Shown here: piece after piece, positions 35,391 through 44,413 of the stretch
How positions within the stretch are numbered: position 1 is the stretch's first letter
How the letters are laid out: every line of letters begins with the position of its first letter
Source of the DNA: Lewinellaceae bacterium
Lineage (GTDB): Bacteria; Bacteroidota; Bacteroidia; Chitinophagales; Saprospiraceae
NCBI GenBank assembly: GCA_020636315.1
Contig: JACJYA010000023.1
Span: 1 to 64,000, forward strand
Reading direction: 5' to 3'
Length of the DNA stretch: 64,000 nt
Notes under the pieces: model-generated
What the model was told of the DNA's origin: nothing
Databases searched by the model: none
The model's input: the letters and a program-made list of their open reading frames with translations, nothing else
Program-made: the position numbers and the translations under genes

Positions 35391-36632
35391 ATGTTACCCC
35401 CTAAAATTGTGCTTTTAATTGGCAATAGAGGTGAAAGTGTGCAGGCGATCCAGCAATCCCTCTCTTCAAAATACCAGGTTGTTCATTTCCAAAGCGTTGA
35501 AAAGGAGGTGAGCTGGTTCAACCCTATTGCGGTTATTCTTCATCAAAATGGCGGCCCTGCCGAGGAGTTAACCCTCCAACTTCGCCGGTTGAAACAGATC
35601 AAACCCCAGGCGCCGGTGTTGCTTTGCCGTTCCGGAAAAGATATCCCGCATCATAAGGATATTCCAAAGGGCATCAACGCTTCCCTGGCCTGGCCTGGCG
35701 ACTCGTCCAGGATCAGAGCGCTTTTGCAAAGCTGGGAACACCGGCGCCTGGGTTGGCTCGGCCGCCTGCGCCTGGGCTGGCAGGCCTTCCGCAACCTCTT
35801 CTCTTCTGCGGACACGGACAAAGGGCCGGCCCTGCTGCCGGAGATACTAGCCACTAAAAAAGCAGAGGGTATAAGGATGGAAGCCCACCTGTTGGGAGCC
35901 TTCGTCTTAAAAGAAGAGGGGCGCCGGCTTCCGCCGATCCGGAGCGAAATCAACCGCGCCATGCTGGCTTACCTGCTTTTCCACGGGCCGGAACGCATGC
36001 CCCGCCACAAGATCATTGAAGGGTTTTGGCCGGATAGCGGCGAGGAGGCAGCCCGCAATTGCCTGAACGTGGCCATCAGCAGTGTCAGAAAGTACTGGCG
36101 GGAGAACAGCGGGCAGCCCATGGAGGTCAGTTTCCGGGAAAATGCTTATTACTTCCAGGCCCCGGCTCCCTTCTTCAGTGACGTAAGCGCGTTTCTGAAA
36201 TACTGGGACAGAGGAAAGGCATTGGAACGGGCCGGCCGGCTGGATGAGGCGCTTAATGCCTATCGCCAGGCCTGCCACCTTTATAGTGGCGATTTTCTGG
36301 AGTGTATCAACCGAAATATCGATTGGGTGGAATCGATGAGGAGTAAACTCAAAGAAGCATACCTTTCTGTACTTGACCGCCTCAGTGTGCTCTTCTTCGA
36401 TAGAGGGCTGTATCCGGAGTCAGAGGAAGCCTGCCACCGCATCCTGGAAATTGATGATTGCATCGAAAGCGCGCACCGCCAGTTGATGCGGATCTATTAC
36501 TCAACTAACCGCCGGGGCAGAGCCCTGCGCCAATACGCCCATTGTTGCCGGTCCCTCCGGGAAAAGCTTGGGGTAGAACCTTTCGGGGAAACCGAAGAAC
36601 TGTACCAGAGGGTAGCCAACGGGCGCCTTTAG
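35391..36632 (+). CDS. REC-like/winged-helix/BTAD transcriptional regulator
   Basis: About 413 residues from the ATG at 35,391; an in-frame TTG at 35,367 would add eight. Residues 1-110 look like a degenerate response-regulator fold (KIVLLIGNRGESVQAIQQSL; APVLLCRSGK), but the phospho-Asp position is not evident. Residues about 170-255 form an OmpR/SARP-type winged helix (EINRAMLAYLLFHGPERMPR, then IEGFWPDSGEEAARNCLNVA). The rest is a bacterial transcriptional activator domain of TPR-like helices (LDEALNAYRQACHLYSGDFL; LYPESEEACHRILEIDDCIE). It is probably a DNA-binding activator. The orphan genes upstream are possible targets. Confidence 0.85.
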   Translation: MLPPKIVLLIGNRGESVQAIQQSLSSKYQVVHFQSVEKEVSWFNPIAVILHQNGGPAEELTLQLRRLKQIKPQAPVLLCRSGKDIPHHKDIPKGINASLAWPGDSSRIRALLQSWEHRRLGWLGRLRLGWQAFRNLFSSADTDKGPALLPEILATKKAEGIRMEAHLLGAFVLKEEGRRLPPIRSEINRAMLAYLLFHGPERMPRHKIIEGFWPDSGEEAARNCLNVAISSVRKYWRENSGQPMEVSFRENAYYFQAPAPFFSDVSAFLKYWDRGKALERAGRLDEALNAYRQACHLYSGDFLECINRNIDWVESMRSKLKEAYLSVLDRLSVLFFDRGLYPESEEACHRILEIDDCIESAHRQLMRIYYSTNRRGRALRQYAHCCRSLREKLGVEPFGETEELYQRVANGRL

Positions 36633-36678
36633 AGTTTGTTCGGATTTTATCCGCGAAGGATAAAATCCGAACAAACTC
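36632..36678. terminator. Long perfect hairpin between regulator and hydrolase genes
   Basis: The arms (GAGTTTGTTCGGATTTTATC plus C, 36,632-36,652, and 36,658-36,678) pair perfectly over 21 bp around a GCGAA loop. The left arm begins at the stop codon of the regulator gene. It can act as a terminator, although no T run follows. Its TTAGAGTTTGTTC end recurs elsewhere, so it also looks like a dispersed palindromic repeat. Confidence 0.65.
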
Positions 36679-36734
36679 CAAACTTGGAGAGCTTGGATTG
36701 TTTGTTTATTTTTCCGCCCGTTAATAAATGATCC

Positions 36735-37574
36735 ATGCCTGAGCGTTCCAATTTTGAACAACTGCTGGACCTCATCGACGCCGATGTCCAACACCGTTTT
36801 ATTGATGCAGCCGGCATCCGCACTTCTTATCTGGAAGCCGGAACCGGGCCCAACCTGGTGCTTTTGCACGGAGCAGGAGGAGGGGCTGTAACCTGGTATA
36901 AGGTTATCGGGCCCCTGTCCCGCCGGTTCAGGGTAATCGCTTTCGACCGGCCCGGCTACGGAGAATCAGAGAAGCCCAGTGCAACTTACGATAAACCGTT
37001 CAACACCAAATGGCTGCTGAGCGCCACTGAACGCCTGGGGATGCAACGGTTTTTTCTGGTGGGCAACTCGGAGGGCGGTTCCGTTAGCATTCATTTCTCT
37101 TTGAACCACCCTGAATACCTGGAAAAAATGATCCTGGTGGGATCCGCAGGGTTGGGAGACGACTGGAACAAGGCCATCATTTTAAAAATGGCGCTGTACA
37201 AGTTGTTCCCGTCTCCGGCCTGGGGAGATCTTCTGGGCCGCAATGTGCTGGAAAACCCGGATGATGCTCACCCGGCCTGGCACGAATATTCCATTGACGT
37301 GCTGAAGAGCAAGGGCGGCCGCCGGTCTTTTTTTCAGGGGCGGGGCCGGGCCGTTACTACTTATTCCGATGAGGAACTTCGGGCCGTGCAGACGCCCACC
37401 CTTCTGATCTGGGGGCGAGACGAGGCCTTCTTTCCCGTCGCTCTCGGAGAACGCGGGGCCCGGCTGATCCCCGGCGCCCGCCTGGAAGTCATTCCCGGCG
37501 CCGGCCATCTTCCGTTTATGGAAAAGCCGGAGGCATTTTGCCGCCTGGTGGAGGCATTTTTAGCGCCGGTGTAA
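36735..37574 (+). CDS. Alpha/beta hydrolase
   Basis: 279 residues of the alpha/beta hydrolase fold. Present are the oxyanion-hole motif LLHGAGGGAVTW (about 43-54), FDRPGYGESEKP (about 74), the nucleophile elbow VGNSEGGSVS (Ser about 114), the acid in LIWGRDEAFFP (about 222) and the His in PGAGHLPFMEKPEAF (about 256). The family includes esterases, haloalkane dehalogenases and C-C bond hydrolases; nothing here decides between them. No signal peptide, so cytoplasmic. It is separated from the regulator by the hairpin and is convergent with the OmpA-PD40 gene. Confidence 0.9.
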   Translation: MPERSNFEQLLDLIDADVQHRFIDAAGIRTSYLEAGTGPNLVLLHGAGGGAVTWYKVIGPLSRRFRVIAFDRPGYGESEKPSATYDKPFNTKWLLSATERLGMQRFFLVGNSEGGSVSIHFSLNHPEYLEKMILVGSAGLGDDWNKAIILKMALYKLFPSPAWGDLLGRNVLENPDDAHPAWHEYSIDVLKSKGGRRSFFQGRGRAVTTYSDEELRAVQTPTLLIWGRDEAFFPVALGERGARLIPGARLEVIPGAGHLPFMEKPEAFCRLVEAFLAPV

Positions 37575-37694
37575 TGCGGTGAAGAGTATTTTGTCCTGGC
37601 CGGGCGCCAGGTTGGCGCCGGAAAAGCCTGCTTTGATAACTTTGATCTCCGGTTGTTTCAGGATACATCCAAAAGATTACTTTATATCACACAA

Positions 37695-40292
37695 TCACTC
37701 ATTTTCACCCGTCTGCAGCCTGGGCGAAGGCGGGCCTTCACTCCTTTCAAACCTGATCTCCACCCTTCGGTTCAGCGCCCGCCCCTCTTCGGTTTCGTTA
37801 TCACCAATGGGTTGGGCCAGTCCGTAACCGGCAGCCGAAACCTGTTCGGGAGCAACGCCCTGGTTTAGTAAAAAGGAGCGTACCGCTTCAGCTCGTTTCC
37901 GGGAGAGTTGCTGGTTGTATTCGGCTCCACCGATGTGGTCGGTATGGCCGGCGACCTCCACCTGCAAACCATAGGCTTTGACCAGTTCTGCCAGTCGGCT
38001 GAGTTCAGAGAAGGACTCGGGCTTTATGCTGAATTTGTCGGTATCGAAAAAGAGGTTTTTCAGCGGGAGGGTGATGCCCCCCTCCTGGATCTCTTCCAGC
38101 GTGGGCACCTCAATGTTCTGTTCGGCCTCCTGTATGGACGTACTGTCCCGAAGGTCGATGTTATTGGTGGCCGGATAGAGGCCGGGGCCTTCCACCGTGT
38201 AGCTGTACAGGCGCCCGGAGGGAAGAGTGGCGAAGAATTCACCCGTTTCGGGGTCCGGTTTTATTTGCCCGGCCGGCTCGCCGGTAGATAAGTCTTCGAG
38301 CAGCAGTTCGGCGGCAACCGGTTTCCCGTCCAGCCCCAGGATGCGCCCCCTGATGGTGGATACCGGCCTGGGGCGAAAGCGTTCCGGAACGGGCATCCGG
38401 AACAATTCTTCCCGCTTTCCGGGAGCATCTGCCGAGAAGTATGCTGTTTTTCCGTCGGTACTGATCTTGTAACCCCAGTCTCTGCCGGTAGTATTAACCT
38501 CTTTGCCCAGGTTGACAGGTGTTGTCCATTCCATCCAGCCGTCGCCGATGCGGGTGGTGACAAAAACGTCGAGGTTGCCCAGCCCGCCGTGGCCCCGGGA
38601 GCTGAAATACAGGGTGCGCATATCCGGGTGCAGGAAGGGGGAGCGGTCCTCAAACGGCGTATTCAGGGTAGTGCCCAGGTTGACAGGCCGGCCCCAACCG
38701 CCATCGGGTTGGCGCATGGAAATGAAGAGGTCGATGTTGTCATCATTACGGGCGCCGATGATGTCCATCGTTCGGGCGGCAAAGATAACGGCTTCGCGGT
38801 TGCTGGCGAAAGTGGTGCTGCCCTGCCATTCGGGAGTATGTTCCCCGGAGAAGAAATTGCGGGGTGGGGACCAGCCTTTTCCCTGCTTGTCTGTGTATTT
38901 GACGATGCCGCCGTCGTACATCAGCAGGGTGGTATTGTCGGCGCTGATGGCCAGTGGAGCCTCGTGTTTCCCGGGAGTGTTCAATGCTTCGATGGGGTAG
39001 GGGGCGCCCCAGCCCTTTTCCTCCCGGTTGGAGGCATAGATGTCTTCATTATGCCCCATGTTCCTGCAAAAGAAAAGGCGCTGCCCGTCGGCGGAAATGG
39101 CCGGGGCGTATTCGCCAAGTTCGGAATTGATGGTGTCACCAAGCGGATGGGAGGCGAGGCCCTCTTCCTGTTGTTTGAGTAATTCCAGCAGCCCGGTAAT
39201 CCTGGGGTCGTCTTCCCCGAAAAAGGGAGCATACCGGCGGACGATGGCCGCCGCCCTTTCCCAGTCCCTGTTCCGGAGGTCGTTGGCGATTACCTGCTGC
39301 AGGGCGGTAAAGGCCTTATGGACCGGCGCTGCCAGTTCTATATAATGCCGGTAAACCGGCAGGCGCTCATCGGTAAAGCCGCGGCTCAGGTCGGGCGCAG
39401 TGCGGGCAATGGTTATGGCAGCCTGTATGTTAAAGGAATCGGCGTACAGCGGATAGCGGTTCTGGAAGCCCAGGAGGTCACCCCAGTCGCCTGTGATGTA
39501 GTGGTAATAATAGACCACCCGGATGGTCCGGGGCAGCCGGCTGTGATCCAGGCCGCGCAGATAGCTTTCGGCCCGGGCAATGAATGGTTTTTTCCACAAG
39601 GCCTCGCTGAGGGGTTTGTCCAGCCGGGCGGAAGCTTCGGGAAAGTCGGCCAGCAGGTTGAGGAGGCTTTCCAGATGGGTGCTGTCCCTGCCCTGGAAAT
39701 AAAGGGTGAAAATGGCTTCATGAAGTTTTGCCTCCAGGCTCGGGTAGTACTCTTCGATATCTTTCCGTTTGGAGCGGGCGAGATCGCGGAGGCCTTCGTA
39801 AGCTCCTTCTTTTTGCAACTCTTCGAAGCGGGCCTGCAGATAGGCCTCCATGGCCTTCTTTTCATTGTCGTGATCCAGCCGGCTGTAGTGTTCCATGTAT
39901 TGTAAAAGCGCCTCGCTTTCTCCTTTTTCCAGGGCGTACAGCAGGCCTTTGTCGCGGATCTCATTTTTAAGCCGGCGCATACTGCTGTTATCCAGCCCTT
40001 CCTTTTCCAGCCGCCGCTGCTGCCCTTTGGAGAGCCTGCGGAATTGCCGCTGGGCTTCCCGGAGGCAGGAGTAGGCCGTATCCGGATTGTAACGGGCGTA
40101 ATCTTCTTCGGCATAGAGGCGGGCCAGGCCGAGGAGGGCCTCTATCGATCCATCATCTTCGCGGAGCGTTTCTTCGAACACTGCCCGGGCTTTTTCGTAC
40201 TCCTGTTGTTCGAACAGTTGCTGTCCACTTTGAGCGGAAAGGACAAAAGGTAAGATGTTGAGGATGAAAAACAGGAATGTGCGGATTGACAT
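37695..40292 (-). CDS. OmpA family protein with TPR and PD40 (WD40-like) repeats
   Basis: 865 residues. A signal peptide (MSIRTFLFFILNILPFVLSA) is followed by TPR-like helices (QQEYEKARAVFEETLREDDG, about 28). Next is a beta-propeller-like PD40 region (EYAPAISADGQRLFFCRNMG, about 400; EDRSPFLHPDMRTLYFSSRG, about 545; WGYKISTDGKTAYFSADAPG, about 600). Then come a carboxypeptidase-regulatory-like fold (about 640-720) and an OmpA peptidoglycan-binding domain (VEVAGHTDHIGGAEYNQQLS, about 795). This order is common in Bacteroidota, including relatives of PorE in type IX secretion systems. The protein should link the outer membrane to peptidoglycan. No other type IX gene lies next to it. Confidence 0.9.
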   Translation of the reverse strand: MSIRTFLFFILNILPFVLSAQSGQQLFEQQEYEKARAVFEETLREDDGSIEALLGLARLYAEEDYARYNPDTAYSCLREAQRQFRRLSKGQQRRLEKEGLDNSSMRRLKNEIRDKGLLYALEKGESEALLQYMEHYSRLDHDNEKKAMEAYLQARFEELQKEGAYEGLRDLARSKRKDIEEYYPSLEAKLHEAIFTLYFQGRDSTHLESLLNLLADFPEASARLDKPLSEALWKKPFIARAESYLRGLDHSRLPRTIRVVYYYHYITGDWGDLLGFQNRYPLYADSFNIQAAITIARTAPDLSRGFTDERLPVYRHYIELAAPVHKAFTALQQVIANDLRNRDWERAAAIVRRYAPFFGEDDPRITGLLELLKQQEEGLASHPLGDTINSELGEYAPAISADGQRLFFCRNMGHNEDIYASNREEKGWGAPYPIEALNTPGKHEAPLAISADNTTLLMYDGGIVKYTDKQGKGWSPPRNFFSGEHTPEWQGSTTFASNREAVIFAARTMDIIGARNDDNIDLFISMRQPDGGWGRPVNLGTTLNTPFEDRSPFLHPDMRTLYFSSRGHGGLGNLDVFVTTRIGDGWMEWTTPVNLGKEVNTTGRDWGYKISTDGKTAYFSADAPGKREELFRMPVPERFRPRPVSTIRGRILGLDGKPVAAELLLEDLSTGEPAGQIKPDPETGEFFATLPSGRLYSYTVEGPGLYPATNNIDLRDSTSIQEAEQNIEVPTLEEIQEGGITLPLKNLFFDTDKFSIKPESFSELSRLAELVKAYGLQVEVAGHTDHIGGAEYNQQLSRKRAEAVRSFLLNQGVAPEQVSAAGYGLAQPIGDNETEEGRALNRRVEIRFERSEGPPSPRLQTGENE

Positions 40293-40418
40293 GCAGGGTT
40301 GCGTTTTGGCCTTTTCTTAGGATGAAAGCAGGTTATTATTTTAAAGTAAACGCCTGGGATGGCCAAAGGCTTGTCGGGTAAGGGCAAAAAGTGGGTTTCA
40401 ACTATTTTTTCGTCAATT

Positions 40419-40433
40419 AACTAAATTTTAGTT
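40419..40433. promoter_or_regulatory. BlaI-type operator candidate
   Basis: AACTAAATTTTAGTT is a dyad with 7-bp arms around one base, 34 bp before the blaI ATG. Half-sites flank it (AACTATTTT near 40,400 and TTAGTT at 40,448-40,453). It fits the AACTA/TAGTT half-sites expected for BlaI/MecI repressors. Confidence 0.6.
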
Positions 40434-40466
40434 GAATAAACGAAAAATTAGTTATACATTGCCCCT

Positions 40467-40835
40467 ATGATCCGATTAAACGAAAAAGAAGAGCAGGTAA
40501 TGCAGGTCCTCTGGCGGCTGGAACGGGCTTTTGTCAAAGAGATCGTTGCTGAACTGGAAAGCCCGAGGCCTCCGGTGACTACCGTGTCCTCGATCGTGCG
40601 AAAGCTGGAGGCAGAGGGCCTGGTTGGCCACGAGGAATTTGGGAAAACGTACCGCTACTATCCCATTCTGAAGAAGAAAGACTACCGGAAGTCTTTTTTC
40701 CGGCAGATGATGGAAGACTATTTTGGAGGGTCCACGGAGCAGCTTCTGTCCCATTTCGTCCAGGAAGAAAATATGGACCCGGCAAACCTGAAGAAATTAT
40801 TGGATAAAATTAAAAACAAGGAAGATGCCGATTAG
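40467..40835 (+). CDS. BlaI/MecI/CopY family transcriptional repressor
   Basis: 122 residues. The winged helix LNEKEEQVMQVLWRLERAFV, then PPVTTVSSIVRKLEAEGLVG and GKTYRYYPILKKKDY (about 60-75) match the BlaI/MecI family, which represses until a partner M56 protease triggers its loss. The C-terminal helix (about 95-118) is the dimerisation part. It overlaps the M56 gene by 11 bp, so the two are co-translated. A BlaI-type dyad precedes it, consistent with autorepression. Confidence 0.94.
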   Translation: MIRLNEKEEQVMQVLWRLERAFVKEIVAELESPRPPVTTVSSIVRKLEAEGLVGHEEFGKTYRYYPILKKKDYRKSFFRQMMEDYFGGSTEQLLSHFVQEENMDPANLKKLLDKIKNKEDAD

Positions 40836-43329
40836 TATTCCACAATTTCTGCTGGAATCGAGTATCTGCCTGGCGCTCTTTTACACCTTTTACCATTTTC
40901 TATTGCGCCGGGAGACCTTTTTTCAGCTGAATCGCGCATATCTCTTACTCATGCCCCTGTTGTCCCTGCTGATCCCGCTGGTTGACATCGGCCTAGCAGC
41001 CAACGCGCCCTCATCCACGATGGAAGCCATTTATCCCATTGTTTTACAGGCCCAGCAATTTCAGCAATTGGCCTGGGAACAGATGGAAAGCCCGACACCT
41101 GCCTTTTCTCTCAGCCTGGCTGACCTGTTGCTGTGGGTATATTTACTGGGAGCTGGCTTTATGAGCCTCACATTAGGCAGGGGCTTGTGGCGGCTGTTCC
41201 GCCTCATCCGGCGGAGCCGGCGGGAGCAGGAAGGGGAACTGACCCTGCTGCGTCCGGAAGAAGATATTCCCGCCGCCAGTTTTTTCAGTTATATTTTCTG
41301 GAAGGGGGAAGAAATTCCGGAGTCCAAACGCATTATTCTGGAACATGAACTGGTGCATGTTCGGCAACGGCACAGCCTCGATGTGTTGGTGATGGAGCTG
41401 TGGGTCGTCATCAAGTGGTTCAACCCCCTGATCTACCTCTACCGCCACAGCCTGCAGGCTACCCACGAGTACATTGCCGACCGGTACGTTGCCCGGCAGA
41501 TGGGGTCCGCTTATCAATACGCCACTTTTCTGGCCTCCCACGGCCTACAGGGCAGCTGTCATCCGTTGGCAAACACGTTTGCCTCCTATCTCCGCAAGCG
41601 CCTGTCCATGCTCGGGCAGCGGGAATCCAGTTGGTGGCGGGCGGGAAAATACCTGTTGTGCCTGCCGCTTTTGGGAGCCCTGGCGGCCCTGTTCTCTTTC
41701 AACCTGTCGGATCAGTTGCCGGCTGACGGCCTGCGCCGCACGGATGAATTTCTGCAGGAACTGGGGGCCTCCACCATTCTGAAATTTCCGGAGCAAGAAC
41801 CGAAAGAACCGCCGCAATTCCTGAAGTGGGGGGGGCAATCCATCAACTTGTTGTGGGTCAACAGCCCGGATCAGTCAGAAACCGCTTTCTTACCCAAAAC
41901 CGAGCTCAGTTTTTCCGCATTCCAGGAACTGAGCAAGGCCGTGCCCGAACTGTGGAAGGGCCAGTCGGTTTCACCCCTGCAATTTTTGGCCCTGGCGGTT
42001 GAAAAAGATGGGGAGGCGCTTTATACCTGTGAAGAAAAAAGCCCGGGAGAACTTTTCTGTTTGGGTCCTACTGCAGGCAAAGCCCGGCCGGGCGAGTATC
42101 TTACTCTGGTTCTTAAAGATGTCCGGGGCGATGTCTTTGCCACCCGAATTGCTTTGGTTCAGGGAGAACAGCGCCCCGGCAGCGCCGGCCTTTCCGCCTT
42201 CTCTCGCCGGAAGTGGGAAGAATATTCGCGGCGGGTGGTAGTGGAGGCTCGTACGCCCAAACCGTTGTTCCGCCATTCGGGAAGAGTGCTGAAGTGGGGC
42301 AGTGCGGAGGCCTTCTTTCTGCGCCGGGAACCGCCTGAGCCGGAAAAGGCGGTGATAACGGTGAGCCTGGAAGAATTTAAACAGATGTTAGGGGAAGACA
42401 TTTCTTTATTTGATGGAACGCATCCTCGCCAGCTGAATCAATTTTGGGCTGTCCGAATGTATCAGCCCGATAAAAAGGAATGGGAAACCCTGATGTTTGA
42501 CCCTGTGGAAAAGGGGAACGGTAAAAACCCTTACCGCCTGTCGCCGTTGCAGCGGGAAGCAGTGCGGGCCCATCTGGACAAAGGCTTTCGGATGGCTGGT
42601 TTTTCGATCCTGTACGATGAGCAGGAAGAGGTGCAGCCCCGAAGCCTCCTGCTGGAGGTATGGATAGGCAGAAACCCTCCCGAAGAGCGGCCCTTGTTCG
42701 AAGAAGAGGGCGTGGCTTTGGACCCGGCGGGCGTATATCCTTATCAATACATCAACCGTCCGGGCCAGCGCAGCCTCATCAAAATAGACACTACGGTGGA
42801 AAGATACCGCTGGATGTATGACGACTACAAGGATGGGGGGACAGTGGAAGTCATGCACATTCCTGGCTTTCGGACGGTTCGCCGGGCCGTCACCCTGGCC
42901 GATGTCATTCTTCCTGAACCGGAGGTCGGCCGGGTGGAACTGTTGACGAAATATCCTGTAAACCTGGAGTCGCTTTCGGAATATCACGACTTTCCCGGCT
43001 CAAAAGTATATCTCGCCTGGCGCGGTGCGGCCGGGGCGGCGGATGATCACGCCATTTCTCTTTCCGAGTTTCAGGATGCCGCCGAAACCGGGCTGGAGCT
43101 AAGGGTGGGAAATACCTTGATTCCCATTCGTCAGGTGGAATTGTTGTTCGTTCCTGAAGCCGGGCCTGCAGCCAGGTTCATCACCGATTCGGCTGATCGG
43201 CCGGAGGTACAACGGGCTATTGGTAAACTTCAGGCCAGAAGCAGTGTATTTGTAACAAATATGGTGGTGGAAGGAGAGCAGGGGAAGCTCCTGTTATTCC
43301 CCCTCACTTTTGCGTTTAACCTGCGATGA
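40825..43329 (+). CDS. M56 (BlaR1-like) membrane metallopeptidase with long module-rich C-terminus
   Basis: 834 residues. Four TM segments (about 8-25, 38-55, 97-120, 272-292) enclose a cytoplasmic metallopeptidase loop with HELVH (H174, E175, H178) and a downstream Glu (THEYIADRYVA, about 213). This is the BlaR1 topology: a sensor outside, a protease inside. The roughly 540 residues after the last TM contain repeated modules opening with a KWG/RWG turn (LKWGGQSINLLWV; LKWGSAEAFFLRR) and end FPLTFAFNLR. Related modules occur in the lipoprotein at 49,137. No penicillin-binding domain is seen, so the signal is probably not a beta-lactam. Confidence 0.9.
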   Translation: MPISIPQFLLESSICLALFYTFYHFLLRRETFFQLNRAYLLLMPLLSLLIPLVDIGLAANAPSSTMEAIYPIVLQAQQFQQLAWEQMESPTPAFSLSLADLLLWVYLLGAGFMSLTLGRGLWRLFRLIRRSRREQEGELTLLRPEEDIPAASFFSYIFWKGEEIPESKRIILEHELVHVRQRHSLDVLVMELWVVIKWFNPLIYLYRHSLQATHEYIADRYVARQMGSAYQYATFLASHGLQGSCHPLANTFASYLRKRLSMLGQRESSWWRAGKYLLCLPLLGALAALFSFNLSDQLPADGLRRTDEFLQELGASTILKFPEQEPKEPPQFLKWGGQSINLLWVNSPDQSETAFLPKTELSFSAFQELSKAVPELWKGQSVSPLQFLALAVEKDGEALYTCEEKSPGELFCLGPTAGKARPGEYLTLVLKDVRGDVFATRIALVQGEQRPGSAGLSAFSRRKWEEYSRRVVVEARTPKPLFRHSGRVLKWGSAEAFFLRREPPEPEKAVITVSLEEFKQMLGEDISLFDGTHPRQLNQFWAVRMYQPDKKEWETLMFDPVEKGNGKNPYRLSPLQREAVRAHLDKGFRMAGFSILYDEQEEVQPRSLLLEVWIGRNPPEERPLFEEEGVALDPAGVYPYQYINRPGQRSLIKIDTTVERYRWMYDDYKDGGTVEVMHIPGFRTVRRAVTLADVILPEPEVGRVELLTKYPVNLESLSEYHDFPGSKVYLAWRGAAGAADDHAISLSEFQDAAETGLELRVGNTLIPIRQVELLFVPEAGPAARFITDSADRPEVQRAIGKLQARSSVFVTNMVVEGEQGKLLLFPLTFAFNLR

Positions 43330-43462
43330 TGGGCCGTTGTCGGGGCGTAGTTTTTCCCTGGCAGCCGAAGCCAAAGCTAAGGTGGCTATTGAGCCTGGGC
43401 TTTTAGAGCATCCTTGTGAATGGCCATTCAATTTCAACAAACTCTAAGTTATTCAATTTACC

Positions 43463-44377
43463 ATGAGAACCCTCATCCTATCCGCTTGCGCGCTCCTTTT
43501 GATCCGTACACTTTCCACAGGACAGGCAAATGAGCAATCGTCTGCAGCTGATTCCCTGCTTCGGGGAGGGCAACTGTCGGATGCCATTCCCCTTTACCAC
43601 AGCATTCTGGATCAGGAGCCGGATAACCGCGGCGCGGCCTACAACCTTGCCTGTTCGTACGCTCTGCTCAACATGCGGGATTCTGCTTTTTTCTTCCTGG
43701 ATATCGGCCTTGTTCAGGATACTTCCGTGCGGGCCCTCCGCGATCCGGACCTGTTTCTTTTGCTGGAAGACGAGCGCTGGGAAGAGGTGATCAACCGGCA
43801 GGTTGAAAAAGTGGAGGCCAAGTATGGCAAGTATCCCAAACTGGAACTGGCAAAAGAGCTTTGGCGTATTGGCATGGCCGACCAGGCTTATTACTACCAT
43901 ATGGATGTCGCGGAAAAGCAACTGGGGCCAAGAAATCCATTGACTACGGCTCTGTGGCAACTGAAGGAAGACATCAACGCGGAGAATGAGCAACGCCTGG
44001 AAGAGATCATCGCCGAGCACGGCTGGCCCAAGATGTCTGAAGTAAAGGGCAGCGCTGCCCAGGCGGCCTTTCTGGTGATTCAGCACGCCGATCTGGAAAT
44101 GCAAAAGAAGTACATTCCGTTGCTGAAGGAAGCCTGTGAGGCAGGAGAGGCAGATTGGAGCGGCTATGCGCTGATGTACGACCGCATTGAGATGAGAGAA
44201 GGACGGCCGCAACTCTACGGTTCACAGGTGCGCTACAACAATGAAACCAGCCAGTATGAGCCTTACACCATCAAAGATCCGGAGTACGTGAATAAACGAC
44301 GCAAGGAGGTGGGGCTTGGGCCGATAGAGGAATATCTGGGGCACTGGGATATCAAGTGGGAGGTGGAGCAGAAATAG
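43463..44377 (+). CDS. TPR and DUF6624 domain protein, secreted
   Basis: 304 residues. A signal peptide (MRTLILSACALLLIRTLSTG) is followed by TPR-like helices (GGQLSDAIPLYHSILDQEPD and NRGAAYNLACSYALLNMRDS, about 35-74). The C-terminal half matches DUF6624: EEIIAEHGWPKMSEV (about 182), AAFLVIQHADLEMQKKYIPL (about 203) and LMYDRIEMREGRPQLYGSQV (about 235). The function is unknown; the conserved His, Asp and YGSQ residues hint at a small-molecule or metal site. It lies 133 bp after the M56 gene, with a TTAGAGTTTGTTG-type repeat between them. Confidence 0.83.
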   Translation: MRTLILSACALLLIRTLSTGQANEQSSAADSLLRGGQLSDAIPLYHSILDQEPDNRGAAYNLACSYALLNMRDSAFFFLDIGLVQDTSVRALRDPDLFLLLEDERWEEVINRQVEKVEAKYGKYPKLELAKELWRIGMADQAYYYHMDVAEKQLGPRNPLTTALWQLKEDINAENEQRLEEIIAEHGWPKMSEVKGSAAQAAFLVIQHADLEMQKKYIPLLKEACEAGEADWSGYALMYDRIEMREGRPQLYGSQVRYNNETSQYEPYTIKDPEYVNKRRKEVGLGPIEEYLGHWDIKWEVEQK

Positions 44378-44413
44378 GGCGGGTTGGAAGCCGGAAGGCG
44401 GAAAGTCCACTTC

